This document shows, piece after piece, positions 15,552-23,441 of a stretch of DNA of 48,741 nt (position 1 is its first letter; each line of letters starts with the position of its first letter). The DNA comes from 1162T-S-0a-05 sp050299435. GTDB lineage: Bacteria > Pseudomonadota > Gammaproteobacteria > Pseudomonadales > Cellvibrionaceae. The position numbers and the translations under genes were made by a program. The stretch lies in contig JBNKVX010000020.1 in assembly GCA_050299435.1 (NCBI GenBank), positions 1 through 48,741 on the forward strand. Direction: 5' to 3'. Below the pieces are notes generated by a model. That model worked only from the letters and a program-made list of their open reading frames with translations, searched no databases and was not told where the DNA came from.

Positions 15552-17336
15552 ATGAAGACAGTTATCAAGGCAAGCTTATTTGCTCTTTTACTTTTCCATG
15601 TTTTGGCAGATGCAAAATCTTTTCACGTCGATATTCCCGGCAATGAGCAAGCTAAATTAAAACTCAAGCATTTACTGCGGATTAAGCATACGGAATATCG
15701 TGCACCTGGACACCCAACCCGTATATCACCAGACGGATCGTTAATTCGCGCAGGACTCACGACGTATTCTGTTGAGGATCAAAGCGCAATGCCTGCCAGG
15801 GTAGGCTGGATGAAAGTAAAAACGTCAGATAATGGACGGCTCTTTTTAAAGTCAGGAGAAGATACCTTTGCGCTGCAAACACTTGACGACGTAATCGCGA
15901 ACCCGAATCGTCGTCCAGACGAACTTTTCCATTCCCCCTCCCGACCATGGCCGCAAGACGTGAGCCGCCCACTGGGGCATGGAATTTCGAGTGACGGATC
16001 CTTTGTTATTGGGGAATTGGTTTACAGCTATAACCGCACAGCACTAATCAAAAAACTCGAGTCAGCTGAAAATACTTCAGAAAAAAAACCTGTCGTAGTC
16101 AGATCTAATACAACATCAGATGCGATGTGGTGGTCTAAAGCGGACGGTTTTCATTTTTTGAATCGACCTAAAGGATGGCGACCCGACGGAGTCTATCGCG
16201 CGATATTCGCTTCTACCGATGGTAAAACCCTGCTAGGGGAAATCGAAAACAATCAGGAACCATGGTTTAGTGTTCAGCCTGTGCTGATAAATCGAATTAA
16301 CAACTCAGCACGTGCATTAGGGCAGCCCTTCGACCACCCTACCACTAAAAGCCAACCACTTTTTCTTAGCGGAGACGGCAAGGTTGCAATTGTTCGGGCT
16401 AGCGTAAGAGATAGACCAACAGCTCATATCGAATATTTCGCGTGGCGAGAAAAAGAAGGCTACCGTGCAGTGAAGGCAACATTGGAAAACCCGGGTTCTG
16501 AATCCCTATACGAAATATTGGATATCAACTATGACGCTTCTATTATGGTTGGTGTCGCAGGCCCCTGGGGATCCCATCGCGAGCAGCTGACAGGAACTGG
16601 CTTGGTCTGGGTGAATGGAAAACCGCAAAAAGCGGAAGATTTTCTGATATCACAGGGCGTAGATTTGCATGGATGGAAAATTACTCGAGTCACCTCTATC
16701 TCCAACGACGGCAAAATTATTGGAGGGAGTGCTGATGGCACTTTTTTAAAGAATGTTTCCTGGTTTGCAAATCTCGGCGATAAAAGCTGGAGCTTCCCAG
16801 TGCATGAAGCCTCGATGAGCTTAGAGCAGGCCTACATGTATCAACCTAACATTCAGCAAGCGAATCAGTCTTCAACAATTTCCTCCGCAAAGAATACCGC
16901 ATCACAGGAAACAACAAGCCATCGCGTTAAATCGCCTCTACAGCCTTCACCAAATGCAGATAAGGTGAATACGGCTACTTTATCAAAGCCATTTGAATTA
17001 TCAGAATTCGGTCATTTAAGAGTGGTGCCTAAAGATCCCAATGCCGCTATTGCTCCAGAGATTAAAACCATGTGGGCCAAAGGCTTTTATATTCACCTCA
17101 AGCCCGGTGGTATTTTCGGGTTTAACACTGATATTCCCGGGCAGTATATTTATCTTCCCGTAAACCGTTGGAAAAATGAAAACGGCGTGTTTACTTTAAC
17201 CTTGGATACAATTGTTTATTCTTTTGTACTCCCCAAGGAAAAAAGCAGCGAAGACACAACGTTGAAAACCGTTGACAGCACCTTGAAAGCGTTTGAAATG
17301 ACTTATGTAACAAAAAAGCAAGGAGCTCGACTATAA
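15552..17336 (+). CDS. Exported beta-propeller-like (HAF-type repeat) protein sharing a domain with the divergent regulator
   Basis: The 594-residue protein has a Sec signal peptide (1-21). Residues about 55-410 contain irregular repeats ending in a Gly/Asp turn plus hydrophobic pair: ISSDGSFVIGE (145-155), ASTDGKTLLGE, LSGDGKVAIV, INYDASIMVGV and ISNDGKIIGGS. This is the HAF-like pattern of exported beta-propellers. A low-complexity Ser/Thr/Gln linker (about 430-480) leads to a C-terminal domain (486-588) homologous to the extracytoplasmic domain of the divergent membrane regulator (WxxGxYIxL, GIxxFN, LTLDxIxYSF, FEMT). A GGAG site precedes the ATG. It is divergently transcribed from the regulator. 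Inference: a secreted sensor, inhibitor or ligand-presenting partner. No enzyme motif is visible. Confidence 0.8.
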   Translation: MKTVIKASLFALLLFHVLADAKSFHVDIPGNEQAKLKLKHLLRIKHTEYRAPGHPTRISPDGSLIRAGLTTYSVEDQSAMPARVGWMKVKTSDNGRLFLKSGEDTFALQTLDDVIANPNRRPDELFHSPSRPWPQDVSRPLGHGISSDGSFVIGELVYSYNRTALIKKLESAENTSEKKPVVVRSNTTSDAMWWSKADGFHFLNRPKGWRPDGVYRAIFASTDGKTLLGEIENNQEPWFSVQPVLINRINNSARALGQPFDHPTTKSQPLFLSGDGKVAIVRASVRDRPTAHIEYFAWREKEGYRAVKATLENPGSESLYEILDINYDASIMVGVAGPWGSHREQLTGTGLVWVNGKPQKAEDFLISQGVDLHGWKITRVTSISNDGKIIGGSADGTFLKNVSWFANLGDKSWSFPVHEASMSLEQAYMYQPNIQQANQSSTISSAKNTASQETTSHRVKSPLQPSPNADKVNTATLSKPFELSEFGHLRVVPKDPNAAIAPEIKTMWAKGFYIHLKPGGIFGFNTDIPGQYIYLPVNRWKNENGVFTLTLDTIVYSFVLPKEKSSEDTTLKTVDSTLKAFEMTYVTKKQGARL

Positions 17337-17567
17337 GTCAGGGCCGGCAAGACATTACTGTGTATAAATGGCATTGCTGGCTTGTTAGACAGCTTTGCTA
17401 AAAACCAGCTTCATTGAAGGGGTTTTTATACAAGGTGAATTTCTTGCCTGTTCGCGCCAGTACGCTTATCCATCCCTATAAATTAACGGACGTCCGGGAT
17501 GGCGTGAAATCCTGTTCAGCATATAATGGCGACCACTTCATCAATAGAGCCCTAAAGAGAACCTGCT
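17337..17567. other. Intergenic region after the propeller gene
   Basis: A GCCGGCAA/TTGCTGGC pair (17343 and about 17373) could form a weak hairpin after the stop. CAGGGCCGG at 17340 resembles the core of the tRNA-Leu repeat but is too short to count. No credible gene is present; the open frame 17414-17602 has no recognisable product. Confidence 0.4.
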
Positions 17568-17837
17568 ATGTCATTCGCTCACGAGTGGCAACACACACCT
17601 GAAGAACCTAATACGGATGAACCTATTAGTGTTAAAGATGCGAACGGCAACCTTCTACACGAGGGTGACAGCGCGACCTAAATCAAGGATTTAAAAGTAA
17701 AAGGCAGTTCGAGTGTTTTAAAAATCGGCACAAAAATCAAGATCAACAGAATTGTCGAGGGAGATCACAATATTGATTGTCGTGTCGATAAGGTTGGCGA
17801 GATGATGTTGAAATCGGAATTTGTTAAGAAAAGCTAG
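17568..17837 (+). pseudogene. phnA: PhnA/YjdM-type protein, truncated and interrupted by TAA
   Basis: The frame from 17568 reads AHEW (end of the zinc-ribbon of PhnA), then VKDANGNLLHEGDSAT, a stop TAA at 17679-17681, then IKDLKVKGSS, KIGTKIK, EGDHNIDCRVD and MLKSEFVKKS. These are the conserved blocks of the PhnA C-terminal domain in order and in one frame. The stop replaces a residue that is usually Leu or Val; TTA to TAA is one base. The CxxC zinc-ribbon normally before HEW is missing or decayed, so the gene has lost its start as well. It is convergent with tRNA-Leu. Confidence 0.85.
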
Positions 17838-17952
17838 CTTCCGCTATTCACTCTGCTACTTAAAAACCAATTAATTTCCAAACTCAGCTATTGCAAATTT
17901 CTTTGGCTCGTCATTTGTTCTGACATTTAGGATTAATTGAGAGTCAATGAGG

Positions 17953-18039
17953 TGGTGCCCGGGGCCGGACTTGAACCGGCACGGCATTGCTGCCGAGGGA
18001 TTTTAAGTCCCTTGTGTCTACCAATTTCACCACCCGGGC
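17953..18039 (-). tRNA. tRNA-Leu (anticodon UAA)
   Basis: The minus strand gives an 87-nt tRNA: acceptor GCCCGGG pairing with CCCGGGC, discriminator A and encoded CCA, an anticodon loop with TAA in GGGACTTAAAATCCC, a long leucine-type variable arm and the T-arm GGTTCAAGTCC. It is the last member of the pgsA-tRNA series and corresponds in position to leuZ of Escherichia coli. Its 3' end is the repeat found at 12844 and 13781. Confidence 0.97.
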
Positions 18040-18056
18040 AGGGAGGCTTTTTAATA

Positions 18057-18130
18057 TGGAGGCGCGGGTCGGAATCGAACCGGCGTACACGGAGTTGCAG
18101 TCCGCTGCATGACCACTCTGCCACCGCGCC
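18057..18130 (-). tRNA. tRNA-Cys (anticodon GCA)
   Basis: The 74-nt minus-strand tRNA has acceptor GGCGCGG pairing with CCGCGCC, discriminator U (typical of Cys), encoded CCA, anticodon GCA in GGACTGCAACTCC and T-loop TTCGATT. It is separated from tRNA-Leu by 17 bp. Confidence 0.97.
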
Positions 18131-18167
18131 TAAATGTTACAACAATCGAAGTTCATGCAGGAAAGAT

Positions 18168-18202
18168 CCGTGCACGCCGGTTCGATTAACCGGGACTTTT
18201 TT
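18168..18202 (+). terminator. Hairpin made from an inverted tRNA-Cys T-arm fragment
   Basis: Bases 18168-18187 match, in inverted orientation, 19 of 20 bases of the tRNA-Cys T-arm (18073-18092). Within this segment CCGGTT (18177) and AACCGG (18188) form a stem with a 5-nt loop followed by GAC and six T, an intrinsic-terminator shape on the plus strand. Confidence 0.4.
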
Positions 18203-18216
18203 GCGCCGCAGGCGCT

Positions 18217-18256
18217 GGAGTTGCAGTCCGCTGCATGACCACTCTGCCACCGCGCC
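18217..18256 (-). pseudogene. Truncated second tRNA-Cys copy (5' half)
   Basis: Bases 18217-18256 repeat 18091-18130 exactly (40 bp): acceptor 5' strand, D-arm and anticodon arm with GCA. The 3' side is not continued; it turns into a GCGCCTGCGGCGC hairpin and, beyond, an inverted T-arm fragment. A functional tRNA is not expected. In E. coli this place holds tRNA-Gly, which is absent here. Confidence 0.85.
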
Positions 18257-18422
18257 TTATTTCATCGACGCTGCCGCGCCGAAGGTCGCGCATTTTACTG
18301 GAATGATTCTGTTTCGTCTAACCCTTGAGGCGGCTTTATGTCACTTTGGCTGGAAACCGACCCTGAGGACACCGCTGATGCGCTTGTGCCCGCATACATA
18401 TAAGTGGCAAACAGATTGAGTA

Positions 18423-19034
18423 TTAATCAATGGTGCTGTTATTTTCTTCTTCAGAAAGGCTGGGCCACGCGGCGCGCAGGTATTTGATCATGGACCAGAG
18501 CGTAAGCACGGCAGCGAAATACAGGGCCACGTAACCTACTTTGTTCATAAACCACACAAATTTAACCAGCCAGGTGTATTCGTGATGAAAGATGGGGGGA
18601 AAGAGCAGCACTACTACGATGGCAACAATCTGCATGGTGGTTTTGACTTTGCCGATCATGGAGACTTTCACATTGGCGCGTGCGCCGATTTCGGCCATCC
18701 ACTCACGCAAGGCGGAGATGACGATTTCACGGCAGATGATGACGCAGGCCGGTAAGGTAAACCACATATCGCGGTGGGTTTCGATAAGAAGCGAAAGCGC
18801 CACGGCAACCATGAGTTTGTCGGCCACGGGGTCGAGAAAGGCCCCGAACTTGGTGGCCAAATCGTATTTGCGTGCGATATGCCCATCGGCCCAATCGGTG
18901 ATGCCTGCCGCTCCAAATATTGCGGCAGCAAAAAAGAATTGCCAATAGCCCCAGCCGGAGTAGTAAACAAGAACGAACAGGGGAATCAAGATGATGCGTA
19001 AAAAGGTAAGCTGATTGGCGATATTACTGAACAT
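18423..19034 (-). CDS. pgsA: CDP-diacylglycerol-glycerol-3-phosphate 3-phosphatidyltransferase
   Basis: The 203-residue integral membrane protein has the CDP-alcohol phosphotransferase motif, with D, DG, AR, G, D and D in DWADGHIARKYD ... GAFLDPVADK, and about six hydrophobic helices. It makes phosphatidylglycerophosphate from CDP-diacylglycerol and glycerol 3-phosphate, the committed step to phosphatidylglycerol and cardiolipin. Length is typical. It precedes the tRNA genes as in E. coli, but is separated from uvrC by two accessory genes. Its start codon lies inside an 11-bp inverted repeat in the leader. Confidence 0.95.
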   Translation of the reverse strand: MFSNIANQLTFLRIILIPLFVLVYYSGWGYWQFFFAAAIFGAAGITDWADGHIARKYDLATKFGAFLDPVADKLMVAVALSLLIETHRDMWFTLPACVIICREIVISALREWMAEIGARANVKVSMIGKVKTTMQIVAIVVVLLFPPIFHHEYTWLVKFVWFMNKVGYVALYFAAVLTLWSMIKYLRAAWPSLSEEENNSTID

Positions 19035-19099
19035 TGGGGCTTCTCAAAGACTTCAGGCGGCAACTTACTCGCTGTATTCGCAGTAATCAAGCCCCAATG
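19032..19099 (-). promoter_or_regulatory. Long-range inverted repeat enclosing the pgsA start codon
   Basis: CATTGGGGCTT at 19032-19042 is the exact reverse complement of 19089-19099. In the mRNA the 3' arm ends with the pgsA AUG, and 46 nt lie between the arms. Folding would bury the start codon and the bases just upstream. Whether this controls translation is inferred. Confidence 0.4.
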
Positions 19100-19118
19100 A
19101 GTTTTGTTGTGTATTGGC

Positions 19119-19149
19119 GGGGTTTAAGCATGCATTATGTTTTAACCCC
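19119..19149 (-). terminator. Hairpin downstream of the RTX gene
   Basis: GGGGTT ... AACCCC with two more A-T pairs after one mismatch closes a 12-13-nt loop, 30 bp after the RTX stop codon on the minus strand. No clear T-run follows, so it is a weak terminator candidate. Confidence 0.35.
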
Positions 19150-19178
19150 ATGAAGGTCTTGTGACAGATTTGAGGTGT

Positions 19179-19772
19179 TTATTTTTCGCAGGCCGTTGCC
19201 AAGTCAGTGCCTGACAATTTGCAGGTATCAATGCCATTTCCACCTGAGAGAAAATCCTTACCGCCCTGTCCTTCCAAATAATCGTCGCCTTCTTCTCCGC
19301 GTAAATTATCTGTACCCGAGCCACCGTAAAGCGCATCATTCCCTAAAGTGCCTTTTAAGAGATCATCGCCTGGGCCGCCGTCCAGCATGTCATTGCCTAG
19401 ATGTCCGGTTAACACATCGTGACCGTAGCCGCCGTATAAACTGTCGTTGCCACCGTAGCCCGCGATGCGATCATTGCCATCATCGCCCCACAATTTATCG
19501 TTGCCACCCAAACCGATAATGACATCGTTCCCCTTTCCACCACAGATAATATCGTCTGCACTGGAACCCACGAGAAAGTCGTCGCCATTACCACCCACAA
19601 TGATCGCCGGGCCCTCATAAGCGCGAATATATTCACCCTTATCGCCAGCAGTATAGACTTTGTAACCTTCATTTTTTCCAAATAAAAGATGGTCGCAGCT
19701 CGAATCGGCTGTAGCTTGGGCGGATATCAACACGCACCCCAAACTTAATACAGCAAGATGTGTTTTTTTCAT
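19179..19772 (-). CDS. Exported calcium-binding RTX-repeat protein
   Basis: The 197-residue protein has a Sec signal peptide (1-22, ending SAQATA) and then, from about residue 59, fourteen uninterrupted nine-residue RTX units of the form GGxGxDxLx (for example GGNGDDFLV, GLGGNDKLW, GGPGDDLLK). Two cysteine pairs flank the array (SSC before it; C in unit 2 and unit 14, and ATACEK at the end). RTX arrays fold into calcium-binding beta-rolls. Most RTX proteins leave by type I secretion with a C-terminal signal; here a cleaved N-terminal signal suggests Sec export to the periplasm or onward. It has no other domain. It lies with the next gene between uvrC and pgsA, an insertion into a conserved pair. 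Confidence 0.9.
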   Translation of the reverse strand: MKKTHLAVLSLGCVLISAQATADSSCDHLLFGKNEGYKVYTAGDKGEYIRAYEGPAIIVGGNGDDFLVGSSADDIICGGKGNDVIIGLGGNDKLWGDDGNDRIAGYGGNDSLYGGYGHDVLTGHLGNDMLDGGPGDDLLKGTLGNDALYGGSGTDNLRGEEGDDYLEGQGGKDFLSGGNGIDTCKLSGTDLATACEK

Positions 19773-19818
19773 TGTTTAATTCCTATTTCCATTTTTTTAT
19801 GCAAGTTCGCCTGCATTT

Positions 19819-20721
19819 TTACTGTTCTCTAAATGCATAACCTTCTACGGCCATGTCTTCCTTTAATACTTTTATTTCTTCTTCACTTAGATTTTTACTG
19901 AGTTCAATTGTGCTGATGGGCAATTCGGCTTTGGGTAAGCGTGCCGCTTCATTGTATGTACCTGCTTCGTCTTCGCCTAATATCACACGGGCAGCTCTGA
20001 AAACCTCTGCATGAATGTCAGCATGAAAGCTGCCCAGGTTTTGTCTGAAAAAATGTTTAAGTAACTGCTCTTCTTCCCGGTAGCCCGGTGTGGAATGTGC
20101 GGTAAAGTGGTGGTACTCAACCGCCATTTGCATAACGCGAATAATCTCCGCCTGAATTTCAACATCCCATTCCTGATAAAAAGCATCAACCAATTCTGCG
20201 CTGGCCTCAATGGGAGACAATTGCTTCAATACTTGCCAAGCCATCATTTTATCTTCCAGGTTTAACGCTTGAGCATTGCTTGCCAAGGTCTTTGTCCAGG
20301 CCTTTTTTTCACTCGCGGGCAACAACAAAATTGCTTCGGCTGCCTCATCAACAGCGATAGCTTGTTGTTCGCGATCTGTTATTGCCACCAACTCGGAAAT
20401 AACGTCAAATGACGGTGCTTTTATATCTGGGGAAAAGTTTACATCTAAGGGATGATTTAAATTTGGCTTATCGTTTAAATCTGAATCCCTCTTTGACTCA
20501 GGCGGGTTATCCAGGAGGTGCCGAGAAAATTCCGCAGCGTATGTTTTATTGTCTGTCGATTCAGAGAGAAAATTTGCGGGGGCTTCTTTATTCCTAAGGT
20601 TTTGCTGCAATATTACAGGGGCCAGAGCAAGCAATAAAGCACTGCCAATCACGAGCGTGAGCGGATTGGACTGAATGAAATGTTTGCTGGAAGTAAGCTT
20701 GAGTGTCATATCCCAAATCAT
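19819..20721 (-). CDS. Membrane-anchored helical protein of unknown function
   Basis: The 300-residue protein has one N-terminal hydrophobic helix (about residues 21-40) and a largely alpha-helical, acidic exported part. A stretch about 120-240 looks like HEAT/TPR-type helices (DKMMAWQVLKQLSP, VDAFYQEWDVEIQAEIIRVMQ). No active-site motif is seen. ATG at 20721 or, five codons on, at 20709 could start it; both keep the anchor. It is 46 bp upstream of the RTX gene on the same strand, so they may form one transcript. Unrecognised. Confidence 0.7.
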   Translation of the reverse strand: MIWDMTLKLTSSKHFIQSNPLTLVIGSALLLALAPVILQQNLRNKEAPANFLSESTDNKTYAAEFSRHLLDNPPESKRDSDLNDKPNLNHPLDVNFSPDIKAPSFDVISELVAITDREQQAIAVDEAAEAILLLPASEKKAWTKTLASNAQALNLEDKMMAWQVLKQLSPIEASAELVDAFYQEWDVEIQAEIIRVMQMAVEYHHFTAHSTPGYREEEQLLKHFFRQNLGSFHADIHAEVFRAARVILGEDEAGTYNEAARLPKAELPISTIELSKNLSEEEIKVLKEDMAVEGYAFREQ

Positions 20722-20836
20722 CGGAATTAATAAGTTGTTGTGTTGTTTGGGAGTTGTATTTATGTTTTTTGCGGATTATACGTAAAAGCCCTGACGAGCG
20801 GTGGAAATAAATCACATTAATTTGTGATACCAGCCA

Positions 20837-22669
20837 CTAATTTGCATGCAAGGCATCATAGAGTTCGCGGGCCATTTTTTTGCTGATATTGGGAACTTTG
20901 GCAATATCATCAACACTCGCGGCCTGCACCTCTTGTAAGCCACCAAAATATTTCAGGAGTTCGCGCCTTCTTTTGGGGCCAATACCGGGAATGCTTTCCA
21001 GGGTGGACGTGCGGCGCTTCTTATCTCGCCGTTGTTTGTGCCCGCTGACGGCAAAGCGATGTGCTTCATCACGAATTTGCTGAATTAAATGCAGGCCAGG
21101 GTTATCACTGTTTAAGGTGAAGCTTTTACCGTCGCTCCGAATGAGCGTTTCAAAACCGGCTTTGCGTGTAGTGCCTTTTGCCACGCCGACGAGTTCTATC
21201 GAATCAATTCCCAATTCATTTAACACACTTTTTGCTTTCGCGAGCTGGCCTTTTCCGCCATCAATAAATACGATGTCGGGCAAGCGTTGGGCTTCTTTTT
21301 GTAAGCGCGTGTAACGACGGCTAATCGCTTGCTCCATGGCTGCGTAGTCGTCACTCTTTTTTATGCCTTCAATATTAAAACGTCGATAATCAGATTTACG
21401 CGCACCGTTTTGATCGAAGATGACACAACTGGCCACGGTCAATTCGCCACTGCTGTGACTGATATCAAAACATTCCATGCGCAGGGGCAATTCGTCGAGA
21501 TCAAGCAATTCCTGTAAAGCTTCGTAGCGTTGTAAAAGTGTTTGTTTGTTATTGAGGTGAGCACGTAAATTTTGACGCGCCGCCTCTATTCCCATTGCCA
21601 ACCAACTGGCTTTGTAGGTGCGTACCCGGGTGGTGAGATGAACGGCTTTATCTGCAATTTTTTGAATGGCTCCTGTCAAAGCTTGTTCATCGTCAATGCG
21701 ATGACTGAGAATAATATTTTTGGGAATATCCATTGATGAACCTCCCAAATAAAAATGTGCGAGAAACGCTGAGAGCACTTCACTCTCTTCATTTTCCAAT
21801 TTATCTTTTGGGAAATAACTTTTACTGCCAATTACTTTTCCCTGTCGAACAAACAGTACCTGAATACAAGCCAGAGCCGCTTCGCGTACACAGGCGACGA
21901 TGTCGTAGTTGCTGTGGCCCGCTTCGATAATGCGATTAGCCTGAACTTGCCTCAATGCCGAAATACGATCGCGAAATACTGCCGCGCGTTCATAGTGCAT
22001 ATTTTCTGCGGCTTGCTCCATTTGTCCAACAAGTTGCTTGTGCAGGTAGTCACTTTTACCGTTTAAAAATAGGCTGGTGTGTTCCAAATCTCGCGCATAA
22101 TCTTCGTCAGAAATAATATCGACACAGGGCCCCGAACAACGACCGATTTGAAAAAGCAGGCAGGGTCGTGTGCGATTGTTATACACGCTATTTTCACATT
22201 GACGCACACCAAAGGTTTTTTGCAAAAAGTTTAAAGTTTCGCGCACTGCACCGGCGCTGGGATAAGGCCCAAAATATTGTCCCTTTTTTTTCTTGGCGCC
22301 TCGGTGAAAACTGAGGCGTGGATGTTTTTCCCCCTCCGACAAATAAATATAAGGGTAGCTTTTGTCATCACGCAGCAAGATATTGAACGGAGGCTTTTGT
22401 GATTTTATGAGGTTATGTTCGAGCACCAGCGCTTCAGCTTCGCTGGGTGCAATAGTCACTTCAATACTGGCAATGCGTTTGACCAGGGCTTCGGTTTTTG
22501 CACTGAGTCCACTTTGACGAAAATAGGAGCTAACACGATTTTTTAAATTTTTTGCCTTGCCAACATAGAGTATTTCCCCGGTGCCATCGTACATTTGATA
22601 TACGCCGGGTTGTTGGGTGAGATTTCTCAGAAAGGTGGTGTGATCGAACTGCTGTGCTGCTTCAGACAT
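20837..22669 (-). CDS. uvrC: Excinuclease ABC subunit C
   Basis: The 610-residue protein shows the UvrC order of domains: GIY-YIG nuclease at the N-terminus (GVYQMYDGTGEILYVGKAK, 22-40), a cysteine motif (CSGPCVD), a UVR region, an RNase-H-like nuclease core with FIDGGKGQL and helix-hairpin-helix repeats at the end (SIPGIGPKRRRELL, VPNISKKMARELY). It makes the two cuts on either side of a DNA lesion in nucleotide excision repair. It starts 18 bp after uvrY, the classical uvrY-uvrC pair. Confidence 0.98.
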   Translation of the reverse strand: MSEAAQQFDHTTFLRNLTQQPGVYQMYDGTGEILYVGKAKNLKNRVSSYFRQSGLSAKTEALVKRIASIEVTIAPSEAEALVLEHNLIKSQKPPFNILLRDDKSYPYIYLSEGEKHPRLSFHRGAKKKKGQYFGPYPSAGAVRETLNFLQKTFGVRQCENSVYNNRTRPCLLFQIGRCSGPCVDIISDEDYARDLEHTSLFLNGKSDYLHKQLVGQMEQAAENMHYERAAVFRDRISALRQVQANRIIEAGHSNYDIVACVREAALACIQVLFVRQGKVIGSKSYFPKDKLENEESEVLSAFLAHFYLGGSSMDIPKNIILSHRIDDEQALTGAIQKIADKAVHLTTRVRTYKASWLAMGIEAARQNLRAHLNNKQTLLQRYEALQELLDLDELPLRMECFDISHSSGELTVASCVIFDQNGARKSDYRRFNIEGIKKSDDYAAMEQAISRRYTRLQKEAQRLPDIVFIDGGKGQLAKAKSVLNELGIDSIELVGVAKGTTRKAGFETLIRSDGKSFTLNSDNPGLHLIQQIRDEAHRFAVSGHKQRRDKKRRTSTLESIPGIGPKRRRELLKYFGGLQEVQAASVDDIAKVPNISKKMARELYDALHAN

Positions 22670-22687
22670 TGCAGCAGTTTACCTGCC

Positions 22688-23335
22688 TTAGGCCAGATTT
22701 TCGAGATCAAGCAGTTTATGTTTCACTGCTAGTAAAGTGAGTTCGACATCGCTGTTTACACTGAGCTTTTCAAATATGCGGTAACGATAGGTGTTTACAG
22801 TTTTGGTACTTACACAAAAACTGTCGGCTATCTCTTTCACTTGTGTGCCGTTGGCAATCATGATGCAGGTTTGCAATTCACGTTCACTGAGGCTTTCGAA
22901 TGGCGAAGCTTCTGTCGGGGTGATGGTACGCATCGCCAGTTGCTGCGCAATGCTCGGACTCATGTAAAGGCTGCCGAATTTTACGGTATTGATGGCTTTG
23001 ACGATTTCATCAAAACCGGCACCTTTGGTGACGTAACCGGAGGCACCAGCCTTCAGTAAACGTTCGGGAAATAAATCATCGGAAACTGAAGTCACTGCAA
23101 TGATGTGGGTAGATTCACAGGCAGCCAATACTTTACGCGTTGCTTCCAGGCCTCCAATGCCAGGCATGCGCACGTCCATCAGAATAATATCGGGCTGCAA
23201 TTCACGCGCGAGCTTTACGGCTTCTTCACCGCTACACGCTTCTCCCACTACTTCAAATTCTTTTATGTCACTCAGCATGCGAACAATACCCATTCGCACA
23301 AGGTCGTGATCATCCGCGACCAGAATTGTTGTCAC
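22688..23335 (-). CDS. uvrY: Response regulator UvrY/GacA
   Basis: The 215-residue protein has a receiver domain (DD at 8-9, phosphoryl acceptor D54 in ILMDVRMPG, T83, K105) and a LuxR-type helix-turn-helix (SLSERELQTCIMIANGTQ ... VSTKTVNTYRYRIFEKL). With its cognate BarA/GacS kinase (not in the window) it activates small RNAs that sequester CsrA/RsmA, controlling secondary metabolism and exoenzymes. Position before uvrC and length match the family. The leader is AT-rich. Confidence 0.96.
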   Translation of the reverse strand: MTTILVADDHDLVRMGIVRMLSDIKEFEVVGEACSGEEAVKLARELQPDIILMDVRMPGIGGLEATRKVLAACESTHIIAVTSVSDDLFPERLLKAGASGYVTKGAGFDEIVKAINTVKFGSLYMSPSIAQQLAMRTITPTEASPFESLSERELQTCIMIANGTQVKEIADSFCVSTKTVNTYRYRIFEKLSVNSDVELTLLAVKHKLLDLENLA

Positions 23336-23441
23336 TTATCGATACCTCTTGCACACAAAGGATTCCCTTGTTGTTATTATTTTACTTGCCTTTCTATAAG
23401 CATCGCTTTTTCTTTTTCAATTGGATAAAACTAAAGCGGTA

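Noticed and set aside
17340..17349. Fourth att-like copy (CAGGGCCGGC)
   Set aside because: Only the inner 9 bases agree with the tRNA-Leu end.
17937..18419. 160-residue protein on the plus strand across the tRNA genes
   Set aside because: It is antisense to two tRNAs and its internal repeat is the duplicated tRNA-Cys segment.
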